From positions 4,216,001 to 4,280,000 of the forward strand of contig NC_026660.2 in NCBI RefSeq assembly GCF_000004075.3: a DNA stretch of 64,000 nt. Direction: 5' to 3'. Positions within the stretch are counted from its first letter, which is position 1. Each line of letters opens with the position of its first letter. The stretch comes from Cucumis sativus (taxonomy: Eukaryota > Streptophyta > Magnoliopsida > Cucurbitales > Cucurbitaceae). The position numbers were made by a program, and so were the translations under genes. Of the stretch, positions 52,439-64,000 are shown one piece after another. Below the pieces are notes generated by a model, which was given only the letters and a program-made list of their open reading frames with translations, ran no database searches and was not told the origin of the DNA.

Positions 52439-55400
52439 ATGTAGAATGGTATTAACCATTTTTGTTTATATACCAATGTTGAAGGGGTTACCACGTGTAT
52501 GGACACAAAGAGACCACTTATTTGCATGTAGTAATAGTTTCTCTTTCTGTACTTGTGTTTTACTTTTCATTTTCTTTGCGTGTAGATCTTTGTTTACAGA
52601 AATTCAAGACTTTCTTCTTTTTTCTTTCTTTACTGTAATTTTTGGTTTTATTCTTTGGTTTCATTCAGATGATGGTGAAATGAAGAGAAGAGGAAGAAGA
52701 AAAAGATGAACACACAACGTTTTAAAGTGGTAAGACAAATGCCTACGTCAACTGTGCTTTGGGAGCAATGTATTATTTCTGTTTAGTTTTGTTGTGTATG
52801 TAAATATTAATGTGATACAAGGTATTTATAGGTTTCTCTATGCCTCTTAGTTAAAGCTCTAGTTAAATCAGAAGTTAAAACTAACAAATTTAGGTACATG
52901 AATGTTACACTAAGAGACAACTGTTTTAGTAAGAGTTTCTAAAAAACACGATCATTTTTAAACTTTTTTTTTAGTTCAACAATATTTTTTAAAATATTTT
53001 TCTAGCTTAAAAATAAATTTAAAATAAAACTTTAATGGTTTCCATCCAAAAAAATTGGGGAATGTATTATTTATTTCATTTTAGAAGTTTAGGGTATTTT
53101 TGAATATTTTGTTTGAAACTTTAAAGACATTTTTGACATAAAATGTAAGGTTCATCCACATTTTTATAAGGATCTTTTTAAAAAAAATATAACAAATCGG
53201 CAAAAATATTTCTACCGTATAGAACAATTAAAAAAAAAAAAATCACCGATCACAATGAAAAACACAAAAAATGTCTCATTCAACACATGATTAATTGACA
53301 ATGCTCGTAATATATTTGGTACACGTGTACTAAGATTCGTTTAGATTTGAACAAATATATTTAGTGCATGTACCAATATATATCCAATGGTTTTTGTTCA
53401 AGATCATGTATACCAAAGTCTTTTATATTTGATACACGATCTTAAATTAGTACACAATTTTGAACAAAAAAATACAAAATTTATGATTGATTGAAAACAA
53501 ATATTATAATTTTAAAAAGAATACAAAATAAAAAGAGAAGAAAGAAGACAGAAAGAAATAACAAACCTGAAATATTTAAAAGAAATAATCAGTTTGATCG
53601 TTTTTTTTATTTTGTTACACATATCATAAATATTTGGATGTTTTTATTATATTTATGAAAATTAGCCTTCGTACACGGTAGCAATCACTTTATTTAGTCT
53701 TTTATGGGTGACCAATTAAATTCTAGTTATACTGCCTCGTTTTCTTTTGTTCATACTCTTTTAAAAAATATTTTATTTCCGTTAAAAAAAAGCATATATA
53801 TAACTAAATTTATGTCCTGCAATGAGTTGTATATATAAAATATATATTCTTTTGAAACTAAACTTTACGTATATATATAAAAGTATATTGATGTAATTAC
53901 TTTAATTATATAACTTTGTCATGATGTGTTTTTCAATTTTGCCTTTGCCTTTATTTTAAATGACAATAAAATAATCTTAATATATAAATAAACATAAAAG
54001 GCATTTAACCTTATTTTATTTTTGTAATTTTTTTAATCTACAATCCCTAACTTTTCTTTCAAAATTCCCTTTTCCTAACTCTTAATCTACTTCTAATCAT
54101 TTTGTCATATGCTTTACTTAAAATTAGTGAGATAATCACTTAAAGTTTATGATAGGGTCACTTTTTAATGGAGCTTAGGTTGGGCGAGTCTATGTCTAAG
54201 AAATCTAAAGAATTTGCATGTTATCGAAAGAAAAAAGTAAAGTCTAACCAATTTTTTAAATGGTTGAACCAACTCTTTTTTTTTTTTTCACTTAAAGGGT
54301 AATAGACAAGTTGAACTAAGTATCATTTGTCCATTGTTATCTTGACATTATTTTATGTACAAAATAGTTTGTAAGGCCCTTAACACGAGTCAAACGATGA
54401 GTCTTGTATGGATCAATGACACTACTCTATAAGATTTTAAAAATTATGTCACTTGATTATTTAAGCATCAAAGTTCGTGTAACTCGATACCACATTTGCT
54501 TAGAGGGTTTTGTAAAAGAAGAAAAATGAAAATGAAAATAATAACAACAATAAAAGGGATTGGAAATGAGTAATAATTAAATGAAAACATAAGGCGACCG
54601 TATTAAAATAGTTGGACTATTTGGTGTCGATTAATTATTAAAATTGTCTCCATTTATTGGAAAGAGAATTTAAAATAAATAATCCCTATCGGAAATGACG
54701 ATTGACCCTCTCCTCCTCTCCCCCACTTCCTATTTTCTTTTAATAAAATTTCTTTATTGCTTCACTACAATCATCCATTTCTTCCACGCTAATAATTAAC
54801 ACTATATGTCTGTTACTCTTTACTAACCATTTCATTTTCTTTATTCTTTTTGGTTACGTGGATCAAATTCTCACATTGGTTACATAAGAGAACGATCTTT
54901 AGTATATAAGTGAGAATAACTATCTCTATTGGTATGAGATCTTTTGAGATGGTACCCAAAACAAAGTCACGAGAGTGCATATGCTATATGGACAATATCA
55001 TACAGTTATAGAGATATTTGGGATAGTTTTTGAAATTAAGCCATTTATAAACTCGTCTTTTATTTGCAAGTTTATTGTTTTGTTACTTGTCATTGTTTTA
55101 AGAATCGAGTCAAATTTTAAAATTTAAGGTCATATTTGATAATATATTAGTTTTATGTATTTTTTTTTTATTTTCTTATCGTGATTTTTTTATCAATATT
55201 TAAGTAGATGAGTTGCATTTTTAGCTAAATTATAAGAAAACAAAAAAAAAAAAAAATTAAAGAACTTTTTTAAAATTTTAGTTTAGATTTTTTTTTTTTA
55301 AAACAGGGATAAAAAGTAGATATTAAAGTAAGAGATGCTTGAAGACATAATTTTCGCTTCAAAAGTGAAAAGCAAAAACAAACTAGTTGGTTTAAATAAA

Positions 55401-56189
55401 GTGGCTTTTAAAATAAGATATTTTTAAAAATAGCAAAATAAATTAAAATATTAATCTTATTTACCAAATAATTTGAACAAAAATGCATAATTCTTCATAA
55501 ACCCATACATTTTAAATAAATTTTTTTTTGCATCAAAATAAGTTTAACCAACCCACAAATTAATCACACAACATTTTTAAAATTTTTAAAAATCTAATAT
55601 TGTTTTCTCTCTATTAATTTCATTTTGAGAACACACATATAGATTTTAAACATGATTTTTTTTTTCTTATAAATAAAATTACTTTAGCATCAATGCCAAA
55701 AGTTAGATCAATCGTAAAGTTTGTTTTACAAAAGTTTGGTCTGAATACTTGCAAGACAAAAGAGGGTAAGCACGGGTGTGGTGTGTAGTCATATACACAT
55801 CGAAGCTCAAGTCAGTTTTGTTTTCTAATTAACTAGACTATAGAAAAGTAGTAGAGTATTAATTCATGGATACCGTCAACCAATAACCTAGGGTCATTTT
55901 AAACAGAATGATGATTCGAAATTGGTGTTCGAGGGCACATAATTAATCCCTTTTACACTATAATTATAACAGACTCATTAGTGCTTTGCTATCTTTGTGA
56001 CACTCTCTTTCATATAGAATTTGAATGGTTTCACATTCAATCGCTCATAGGTCTTCATCGTGGGTCTTCTCAACTCTTCTTGGTACTGCTCTAAAGGTAC
56101 GCTCTTTACGTGTTCTCTTTCTTTCGCGAGCATTCTTACGAGGTTAGGCTATTCATTCTTCTCTTACTCATCTTGAGTATGCCTCATGG

Positions 56190-56360
56190 GCCCTATTGAG
56201 CTCTTTAAGCTCCTCTATAGGTGTTCCTCTGGAGATCTCCTTCTAGGTTCCTTTGAGCTCCTCTCGAGCCTATCGCATGAGTCTCATTGAGCAATCTAAG
56301 CTTTTCCATGGGTGCTCTTAAGCTTTTTTCTAGATTCCCCCAAGCTTACTCATGTCCAAT
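56190..56360. repeat. Degenerate tandem repeat, period about 90 bp
   Basis: Two diverged units share ATTGAGC (56195 and 56286), a TAAGCT word, TCTAG near the end and CTC-rich text. It is GC-richer than its flanks and may be a piece of an old transposon. Followed at about 56370 by CAGTGGCGAATCC, which resembles hAT-type terminal repeats; no matching right end was found. Confidence 0.4.
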
Positions 56361-56695
56361 GGGTCCCACCAGTGGCGAATCCATAAAATTTACATAGGAG
56401 GCACTGGACACTATATAATAAACACACTAAAAATGTTAAAAAAATATCTCGACGTTCACTGCTCCAATAACATTCACTACATTTGTAGAAATAAAAAAAG
56501 ACTGAAAATTTTCACATGATTTTTTTTGTAAGTAAATATGTGAATTTAAAATTTACATAAAAAAAGAAAAGAAAAGAAAAAGAATAATACATTTTTCATG
56601 GAATATTGTCGAGGGAATGAAAGTTTGGATCACGTTTGTTGCATTTCTTTTGTTAGATAACAAATGAGGGCTAGGAAATAAGATAGAGTTATATA

Positions 56696-56800
56696 TTGTG
56701 GAGGGAGTGAGTTTTTTGAAGATAAGATTTGAAATAATACATTTTTCATGTAATATTGTGGAGGGAGTGAGATTTTTTAAGATAAAATTTGAAATCACAA
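56696..56800. repeat. 60-bp imperfect direct repeat
   Basis: TTGTGGAGGGAGTGAG recurs at 56696 and 56756, followed in both by a GATAAgATTTGAAAT-like stretch. A third, more diverged partner (ATTGTCGAGGGAATGA) lies about 90 bp earlier. Confidence 0.7.
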
Positions 56801-57300
56801 CAAGGGATTGTGCAGGGAGACACAACCACGGCAGCAAAAGTAGAATTTAGATAAAATGAAGTTAAGTTTAATGTATATTGTAATCAACACTCCAAATTTA
56901 ATATTAAAATACAAAAATCGATAATGTGAGAGGACACGTGTCTTGAGTTCCAAAGTGTTTGAACTTACTGGTTACATTCAGCTCCATGAGCTTTCCCCGT
57001 AGTTATTTCTCTTAAACTTTCCCTATAAATTTAATGATAGATGAAAATTATAACACATGTTTAAGTTCACGGAACTAAAATAAAATAAATTATAAATGTA
57101 GTGTGGAAATTCAAAATTGATAAATTTAAGATAAAAATTAATGTTTCGTATCACAGTATCATTAATTATATTCGGAAAAAGAAAAGTTGAAATTAATATT
57201 TTTTTATTTCAAAAGAAAAGTTAATAATAAAATAAAAAAGAAAATAATAGATGGGGTCCATCACTATCATGCGCCTGAGAGTCACCATCTTTGTCTTCCC

Positions 57301-58752
57301 TAAAATAATGTAAGCCAGAGACGGCTCTGACTCTTTTTTTTTTCCCTTCCCTTTCTTCTATTCTTTAAAATATTCTCTTCTCTCTCCCAATTCCTCGCCG
57401 ATTTTTATCTCTACTGCCATTTTCAGGACCAAAATCGTCAGACCGCCCGATTTCACTTTCCAAACGCTGCCGATTAACTCGCCTTACTCTCACTCGCTTC
57501 CAATCTGCTCTCAGGTACAACCACCATTTTCTTCCTCTCTCTCTTCGATCTCATTTTTAGTACCCCAGATATCGAATCACATGGATCCCTCTTCCAATTT
57601 CTGTTTGTTTCGAAGAAAGTGAGTCCGCATTTTTTCTTATAAATTGTTTGATAATTGATCGTTCTAATCGATACTGATCTTCTCAACTGGAACATAATTG
57701 CTATTTTTTTTTTAATTCTGAAATGGCTGTAATTTAGAGTTCGTGAACTGAGTGGTTATGGCCAGTGAGATGTTCGTGTTGAGGATTTATTTTTGTTTGA
57801 AGCTGTTTCCGATTTTTGCGCAGGAGATTGTAGATTTCAATTTGTTATCGGAGTTTTTGGATGCGTTTGAGAGTTCTTCAGAAGAAAAGCAGAAAGTTAT
57901 ATATATATCTTATCGAGTTTCGTGAAGAATAGAATAACGGCGTAGTAGTAGCTCTTTATTTTTATTTTTTTCCCTCTTCCGCCGATTAATTTTATTTAGT
58001 TAAATTATTTATTAATTCGTCTGTTCCTTGTTTATACTTCGTAGCTGCAATGAATTTGTTTCGATTTTTTTTTCATCAATAATTGATAATTTGAAAATTC
58101 TCTTCACCGTATGAAATCGCGGCTGGATCCAAAAACTTAGCAGAGTTAAGCAATATATTAAAGGTTAGATTTCAATAGTAGAGAATGTTGAAATGTCCAG
58201 CTGTAGCTGAGTGATGAATTTCGTATCATATATTCATATGTTTTTATTGGCTGCTGTCTTTATAGTTCATACTACGATTCTGACAGAATTTTTGTGCATT
58301 GAATATACTACTTTATGCACATCCTGGATTTTTTCTCTTAATTCTTGTTGGTACATTATTAGGCGATAAGTGTGGAGAACTTTGTAGAGTAATTTGTGAC
58401 TGATGAAGGCATAAAGATGGTGATTTGTTTTCTTCTTAAGTTAAATTTCGTAGGAATATGTTGTTTGTGTGCCTCGTGATCATCGGATTATGGTTTCTGT
58501 ATGTATTTAAATGCTCTTGGAAACTAGAACCATTCTAACTTTGTTCTAAACATACAGCCAATCTGCACAGATCGGCAGAAAGAAATTTTACCATCCAGAG
58601 ATTAATCTTATGATCAAGGAAAAATTTCATTGGTGATAGGTATGATGACCATTCTGTATATGAATTATAGACGGATTAATGAAGATTCTCATAATATTCT
58701 GAGTAGGGATTTTTGTTGAAATTCTATTTAGGTTCCCAGACGAGTACAACTG
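57301..58752 (+). promoter_or_regulatory. Promoter and spliced 5' leader of the CaaX protein gene
   Basis: A CT-rich core region at about 57330-57400 precedes a probable non-coding exon ending at 57514 (CTCTCAG before GTACAACC). A second possible leader exon runs 58558-58640 (ACAG acceptor, GTATGATG donor). The coding exon begins after TATTTAG at 58731. All of these are inferred from splice-site signals only. Confidence 0.45.
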
Positions 58753-59970
58753 ATGTTATTGGCATTAGAAGGGGGAGGGTTCTTTTCTTCTTCAGCTTCT
58801 GGTTATAGCAGTAGCTTGTCTCTTCTTCTTTTGGGTCAGAAGAGCGAAGATAAATCCATGAGAGTGTTGCCATTGTTGGTGGACCGAGACCCTGACGTTA
58901 ACATTCAGCTGGCTTCGACAAAGACGTGGATTTCCTGGAGGTGCGCCTCCCCCTCCTTTCGTCGCTGCTTCCGTCATAATCCTGCAGGGCCAACAACTCC
59001 GCCTCCTTTGAAGAAACCGGCCACTACACAGCGCCAAGACAGTTTAAGAACATCTCCTATTTCTGACAATGGAAAGAATCATGTTCCTAGTTCAGATGAG
59101 GATAATCTTGCAAGAAAAATGGTGCTTAAAAGTAGCTTGAAAAAAACATCAGATGCTAATATAGATTCTGTTCGTAATGCTGATGGAAATGAAGCAACAG
59201 GAGGAAAGGGTAGTTGCGATTCTAGTCATGTAGAAAGAAGGAAAGTACAGTGGACAGATACTTGTGGAAGTCAGCTTGCTGAAGTCAAAGAATTTGAACC
59301 AAGGTATGAAAACTTCATAATTTTAAAACCCAATTTATAGAAGAAGCTTGAATATAGTTCCATGTGTTCTTTATCATAGCCAATGTCCCATATAGCTTCA
59401 ATGTTCATCACATCATTCCTTCTGAAAATGACATACATTGTTTTATTATAATGGTCACTTCTAACTTCTAACTGCTTGGCAACCTCACCCACTTTAAAGC
59501 CTAGTTTGAATGGAGATTGCAGTTCTCTATTGTAGGTGTAGTTTGAAAATTTTACAAACTGTACTGTTTTGCATCTTGACTTTATATCAAATTTGTCCTT
59601 GTATCAAATATCAAATGCATTGTATATACTAATTTTGTTCAAGTTAACAGAAAGTTACATTCAGCACATTTTGTAAGCTTTTTCAAATGAAAGACGTGTT
59701 TTTTTAACCCATTTTCAGAACATGGAGATCTAATTGTTACTATCCTTATGCTCCCGGAGCCTGATATTAACCCTTGTTTTAATGAAGTATAAGATAAATT
59801 GATGAAGCACTTGGCTTACTCAAAAATCACTATTCAACTCCGTTGCTTGGATATTACTGAAATACATGCTATCTTAAGTTTGTGTCTTAATCCCTAAATG
59901 CAGTGAAATAAATGCATCTGATGATGAAAACGATATGGGGAAACGAAGGTGTTTATGCAGTATCATGTAA
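58753..59970 (+). CDS. Plant-specific small protein with PP1-docking-like motif and C-terminal CaaX box
   Basis: Function not established; I recognise it as a conserved unnamed plant family. Two exons, 58753-59303 and 59904-59970, phases match: 618 nt, 205 aa. Seen: an N-terminal LALEGGGFFSSSASGYS block; Ser/Lys-rich and probably disordered middle; VLKSSLKK (124-131); RRKVQWTDTCG (162-172) leading into LAEVKEFEPSE; an acidic stretch DDEND; and C-terminal RRCLCSIM, where C202-S-I-M is a CaaX box with an extra Cys at 200. This suggests a prenylated, possibly palmitoylated, membrane-anchored protein. The block K-V-x-W-x-D-x-x-G-x-x-L-x-x-V-K-x-F fits the RVxF region of PP1-binding subunits. No enzyme domain is visible. 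The start is the first ATG after the predicted leader splice. Confidence 0.85.
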
Positions 59971-61476
59971 TTCATTCAAAACCCATTTTTACAATTGGTG
60001 ACGTTTGCTCAAGATCCTCAAAGATCTGCTGACTTGAATCAAATCAAACTTGTTGGCTCGAGAAATTTTCATGACAGAGGGAAACTGTGTCAGAGATTTT
60101 AGACATGGAGGAACCATCGGAAGAAGTTTGTTGGTTCCCATGTTCTTCATGGTGATCATTTATTCGTGGTGGTAGTGCTGATTTTTTCAGTAAGTTTTTC
60201 TTTTATTTTTTTCTTTTCTTTTTGTAATTTTCTATTCACGTGGATGAGCTTCAATTTTTAGCACTTTTTCTTGCTTTTTTACTGTGTATCGTCACTTAAT
60301 TTTTTCTTCTACTTTGTTACTATACTCTGTTTCTTTCGTGGCTTTTTCTCTCTATGTGAACAATTTATTTTTTGGTATATTTCGTTATTGTTGAGTATTT
60401 AGAAAGAAGCTTTTGATTAGGGGCTTTTGTTGGTTGATTGCGATTAAGACAAAGTTAATTATATGCAATGGGTATATCCATAAGAGCTCTGTTTTTTCTT
60501 ATTTAATGCTCCTATTGAGAGCAGAAAAAAAGTCTAGTTTGTCATAGATTGGAAGACTTTTCTATTTCTTCCTTGAATAGGTTAAGATCAAAGTTTTACA
60601 TTTGGTTAAATTAATAAAGGAATTTTTATGAGTAAGGTCGTTAGGGTTTATGTTGAAGGTGGTCAATATCTTACCGTTGTTGAGATATTTAGAGATGTGT
60701 TGTATTTGATAAATAGTTTTTTTTACCTCTAATGATTTTGGGGCTGAGTTTCAAACCCTAGACTTTTTGATATGGTAATTAGAATCTGATTGGCCAAACT
60801 ATGCTCAAATTGGGCAAATATGCTTGTACGGAACAATAAGCGGCGGGCCAAATAAGACTTTGGCTAGTGAGAGCCATATCTTTTCCAGTTTGAGATGTAA
60901 AATGTCATTGAACTATCCTTCAAATTCTTCATTTTTAGCTCTTTAACCTTTGATTTGAAGTTTAAATTATAAACTTTTGAAATTGCCACAACTTCGGCCA
61001 ATTTCTACTAAAACGAAGAGAGTAAAGCTACTTGCTATGAGTTATTGAAAATTTAGATTGATTTTTCCTACATGAAAGTCTGACAAAGGCAGCCAATCTT
61101 TCAATAATAGTTTTTAAAATACATCAATAAGGTAAATCTAAACTTGGTTCAACTCATTAAAACATGAATCTAAACTTGGTTCAACTAATTAAGACATAAC
61201 GATTAACTAGATCGTACAATAAAATACTCATTTATTCTACTCATTAGTATAATTTTTTTTAAAAAAACATTATTGAAAAATGGCAGCAAATAAGAATTAG
61301 TTCAAATTCCAACCTAAAATCACTGAGTAGATTAAACTTTAAAACCCAAATATTGCCAAATTTAAAATAGTTGAACAGTATACTCAATAATTTGGAAATT
61401 ACAATAATGGTAAGCAGAAAATTTGAACTATATTATAAAAAAAATATGAAAATAAAAGATGCCTAAAAGTAAGGAA
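59971..61476. other. 3' UTR of the CaaX protein gene and spacer
   Basis: T-rich sequence after the stop probably belongs to the 3' UTR for some 200-600 bp. The remainder is AT-rich and without recognised genes. Confidence 0.5.
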
Positions 61477-61548
61477 AGGTTCCACCGAGATTTGAACTCG
61501 GGTTACTGGATTCAGAGTCCAATGTCCTCACCACTAGACCATGGAACC
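61477..61548 (-). tRNA. trnQ-CUG: tRNA-Gln (anticodon CTG)
   Basis: A complete 72-nt cloverleaf on the minus strand. The acceptor stem GGTTCCA pairs with TGGAACC, leaving T73 as discriminator. The A-box region reads TGGTCTAGTGG and the B box GAGTTCAAATCTC. The anticodon CTG is at 61515-61513, positions 34-36, in a loop closed by TTGGA/TCCAG. There is no intron and no encoded CCA, as usual for nuclear tRNA genes. A TTTT stretch about 10 nt downstream (61468-61465 on the minus strand) can serve as the Pol III terminator. It reads CAG codons in the cytosol. Confidence 0.96.
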
Positions 61549-62078
61549 ATTTTTGATACAATGATTTTGAATACAAACATTTTCAAAAAATCATTACTTT
61601 TTTAAAAAAGGAAATATATAAATAAATTTTAGTTCTTAAAACTTTTTATGTTTAGTAAATTTATGGACTTTAAAATATGCAAATCCATACACAAATCAGC
61701 ACCAAATCTCAAAATACTTGATTATATAATTAATTTTAAGTTCAAAGAAACTAATTGTTTTCACAAATTTGATTGTTAAACTTAAATTTTTTAAATATTA
61801 TGTTCCACGTCTCTAAAATTTTGAAAAATGTAATAATTTTTAAAACTTCACAAAATGATATTTTATAAAAAAGAAAAAAGAGTTTGAAAGGCTGAAAATT
61901 GATCAATGGCTTGTATTTTTCTGAAACTTGGCGACATCATATCCACACCAAACATATCCCCTCCTCAAATCCTAATCCCTTTCTCTTAAACCAAATCCCT
62001 TTTTCATCCTTTGTTCTTTTCTTTTTTATTCTTTTGACTTCAATTCTTCCATTTCACTTCCACTCACAATTTTCTGAA
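61549..62078. other. Spacer and 5' leader of OHP2
   Basis: AT-rich to about 61890; the 5' UTR of OHP2 is probably the C/T-rich stretch from about 61930 to 62078. An in-frame upstream ATG-type codon at 61899 would extend the protein by 60 residues, which I reject as non-homologous leader. Confidence 0.5.
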
Positions 62079-62512
62079 ATGTCTGGGGCTTGTTCATTCC
62101 CCTTCCCCAGTATCAAAATCCCCTCCACTTCCTCCTCACCGGCCGCCACCTCCGCTGCCGCTTCTTCCTCCGCCTCCACCTCCTCTTCAGCTTCTTCTTC
62201 ATCCTCCCTCCGATTCTCCTCCTCCAAGCCTTTCCTCTTCACCATTCGAAGCTCTCAGACCGAAGGCCCTCTTCGGAGACCCTCCGCTCCTTCTCTCAGA
62301 GACCCCTCCCCGCCCTCTCCCCCTTCCCTGACGCCTCCTCTCAAGCCTACTCCTCCCCCCCAATCCCCTCCGTCGGATAATGTGATCACATTGGAGTTTC
62401 AGCGGCTCAAGGCTAAGGAGCTTCAGGAGTATTTTAAGCAGAAGAAGCTTGATGAAGCTGATCAGGGACCGTTCTTTGGCTTCATCGGGAAGAATGAAAT
62501 TTCTAATGGAAG
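62079..62512 (+). CDS. OHP2: One-helix protein 2, chloroplastic, first exon (partial, 3' end outside window)
   Basis: Thylakoid membrane protein of the light-harvesting-like (LIL/Hlip) family. With OHP1 and HCF244 it supports D1 synthesis and photosystem II assembly. Only exon 1 is here: ATG 62079 to the donor at 62513 (AATGGAAG then GTCCATTT), 144 codons plus 2 nt. Seen: a Ser/Ala/Thr-rich chloroplast transit peptide (about residues 1-55), the family block SSQTEGPLRRPSAPSLR, a Pro-rich linker, then VITLEFQRLKAKELQEYFKQ and GPFFGFIGKNEISNGR leading to the chlorophyll-binding helix. That helix (expected to start WAMFGF) is encoded beyond the window; no such exon was found in the 1488 bp that follow. 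I chose this Met because it gives a normal transit peptide. Confidence 0.92.
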
Positions 62513-64000
62513 GTCCATTTCATTTCCCCATCCTTTTTTTTTCTTCTTTTTCTTTGATTCTGTTGTGGTTGCTTAAATTTGAACGGGATTTATTCTTGTT
62601 TGTTCGTTATGATATTTCTGAAGCACTAAAAAGAAGAAATAAGTTTTGAGAATACAAGCATAAAATTTTAATTTTTAAGAGAGAGTACTAAAAGTGAAAT
62701 GGTTATTAAATTGTATATGTTTAACCATCAGGTCAAAGGCTTTTCTTGATTTGTAGAAGTAAGCTACACTGTGGTGTCAACTTCCATAAGGCTTCAAAAA
62801 CTTATTTGACTAGTCCCCAGTTAATTTTTGCTTGTAGTTGCAAGTTTTGATTATGTTCAAGTGCCAAAACTCCATTTCTTTCTTTTATCTTTATGGATAA
62901 CCAATTCATTTCAAATAGAGTCGTTTGCAACACTTTCTCTGTTTGAGCATTCATGGTTTGCATCTGATTGAGTTAAAAACAGTCCCTATGTGTACCTTTG
63001 TTTCGTTCCATAATGTACTGGGTGTCATAGTTGTCAGTAGGGATTTACACGGGATGAGGTGGCTTTCGAAGATGTCCAACCCAACTCTTAAAATTCGAGT
63101 TGGGTTGGTGATATGGAAACCTATGATTTGAAAATTAGGAACCCACCTCTATTATAAATTCGAGTTAATTTAAAACCTCAATTCAAAGATGATATGAACT
63201 GGTATGTCTTTGTGTTGCCTCGGGACCAATCACACGTTTCAGAACTAAGAAAATACAGTTAGCATTACGTTCAAGATCAGGAAGTGCACTCAATTGAGGA
63301 GAGAAGATTATAATCGGAATCAGTTGACGCTAGAAGATGAAACCAATTGACCTTTGACATCTCATGACTTTAAGACTGTTGTGCAAGTCTTTTATTTGGA
63401 TTTGAGGATTAATCCTTCAAAAGTAGGAGGAGGGGTTGATATGAACCGAAACATCAAATTATTGGTGAACCTCTGATAGCAAATTCCAAATGATATGAAG
63501 ACCCTATCACTAGAGGATTTGAAAACCTTAATATTTGAAAATTAGAAACTCAATTAGTGAACCTCAATATCATATTCTAAAATCCCAAATCAATTTGACA
63601 ACAATCCAAAGGAAAGGACTAGAATTGAATTACCTTTTGATCGAAAATCAAAAAATAAGGAGAACTAGTTCACTCAAGGTGATCAAACTTAAAAAAGGTG
63701 GTGATAAGACTATCATCAATTTCTATTCATAGAAAAGCTCTAAAACTTCAATTGTCGAAACTAACTTGAAAAACCTAAAGGCAAGACTTAAATATCCTCC
63801 CAATAAAATCCTAATTTATTGTGAAAGGGCTAAATTAACCCTACTTAAATGTTATTAAAAAAATAAAACTGAAAAATATTTAAATTGCATCACAATTTTT
63901 AAATAAAATCTAAGCAATAATTTGATGTTTGGTCGATTCATATTAGTTGCATTGGGTTAGTTTGTCAAATTCTTATTAATTTAAAATACTTGATTTTATC
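62513..64000 (+). other. OHP2 intron 1 (incomplete, more than 1.48 kb)
   Basis: No second exon is found to the window end. The stretch at about 63190-63830 is GC-moderate and looks like inserted sequence, with short open frames but no family I recognise. Confidence 0.5.

Larger units (their letters stand above)
52439..57300. other. Gene-poor AT-rich spacer, second part
   Basis: No gene is recognised. A plus-strand open frame at 52446-52709 is hydrophobic and low in complexity and matches nothing I know. A degenerate repeat patch and possible transposon end lie at 56050-56420, and a 60-bp direct repeat at about 56696-56800. Confidence 0.45.

Noticed and set aside
52446..52709. 87-aa hydrophobic plus-strand open frame with a basic end
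   Set aside because: Its composition follows T-rich and GA-rich local sequence; no start context, homologue or splice partner could be supported.
57474..57695. Minus-strand open frame of 73 aa near the CaaX gene's leader
   Set aside because: It lies over the predicted non-coding leader exon and intron on the opposite strand; no supporting homology.
61899..62078. Sixty extra N-terminal residues for OHP2
   Set aside because: They read like translated 5' UTR (Phe/Ile/Leu-rich from a T-rich leader) and the Met at 62079 gives a standard transit peptide.

Overview
The window is nuclear DNA of a flowering plant, most likely a eudicot. Genes are split by GT-AG introns, spacers are very AT-rich, and every recognised protein is a plant or plastid-targeted family. 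A cucurbit is my best guess, from general impression only. All joins below were checked by hand for GT/AG ends and reading phase. UTR limits and transcription starts are inferred.

Layout. 1-1866 (+): last exons of a SOL1-type carboxypeptidase D. 2821-10186 (-): complete 12-exon S-adenosylmethionine carrier, convergent with SOL1; its introns hold LINE debris. 10.2-26.6 kb: a 16-kb spacer with a 2.0-kb non-autonomous CACTA transposon (12506-14523, ATA target duplication), orphan GC-richer islands, and at about 22.7-23.2 kb a motif-dense module with two evening elements, a G-box and TCP-type sites. 27691-36102 (+): complete GIGANTEA clock gene (14 coding exons, 1169 aa) with MITE-like insertions in two introns and a LINE-like remnant in its first coding intron. 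37902-39368 (+): cytosolic ribosomal protein S18 (uS13), whose first coding exon is only the ATG. 42042-45655 (-): Golgi nucleotide-sugar transporter of the URGT/NST-KT type. 46.3-57.3 kb: an 11-kb gene-poor spacer with simple repeats, a perfect 62-bp duplication and transposon-like debris. 58753-59970 (+): small plant-specific protein ending in a CaaX box and carrying what looks like a PP1-docking motif. 61477-61548 (-): tRNA-Gln(CTG). 62079 onward (+): first exon of One-Helix Protein 2, the rest lying beyond the window.

The genes do not form a pathway; this is an ordinary plant neighbourhood of independently regulated genes. The most promising points are the CaaX protein with its PP1-like motif, the distal evening-element module upstream of GIGANTEA, the unusual residues in this GIGANTEA, and two upstream ORFs before its start. 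I found no CRISPR array, operon, viral insertion or clearly new multi-gene system.
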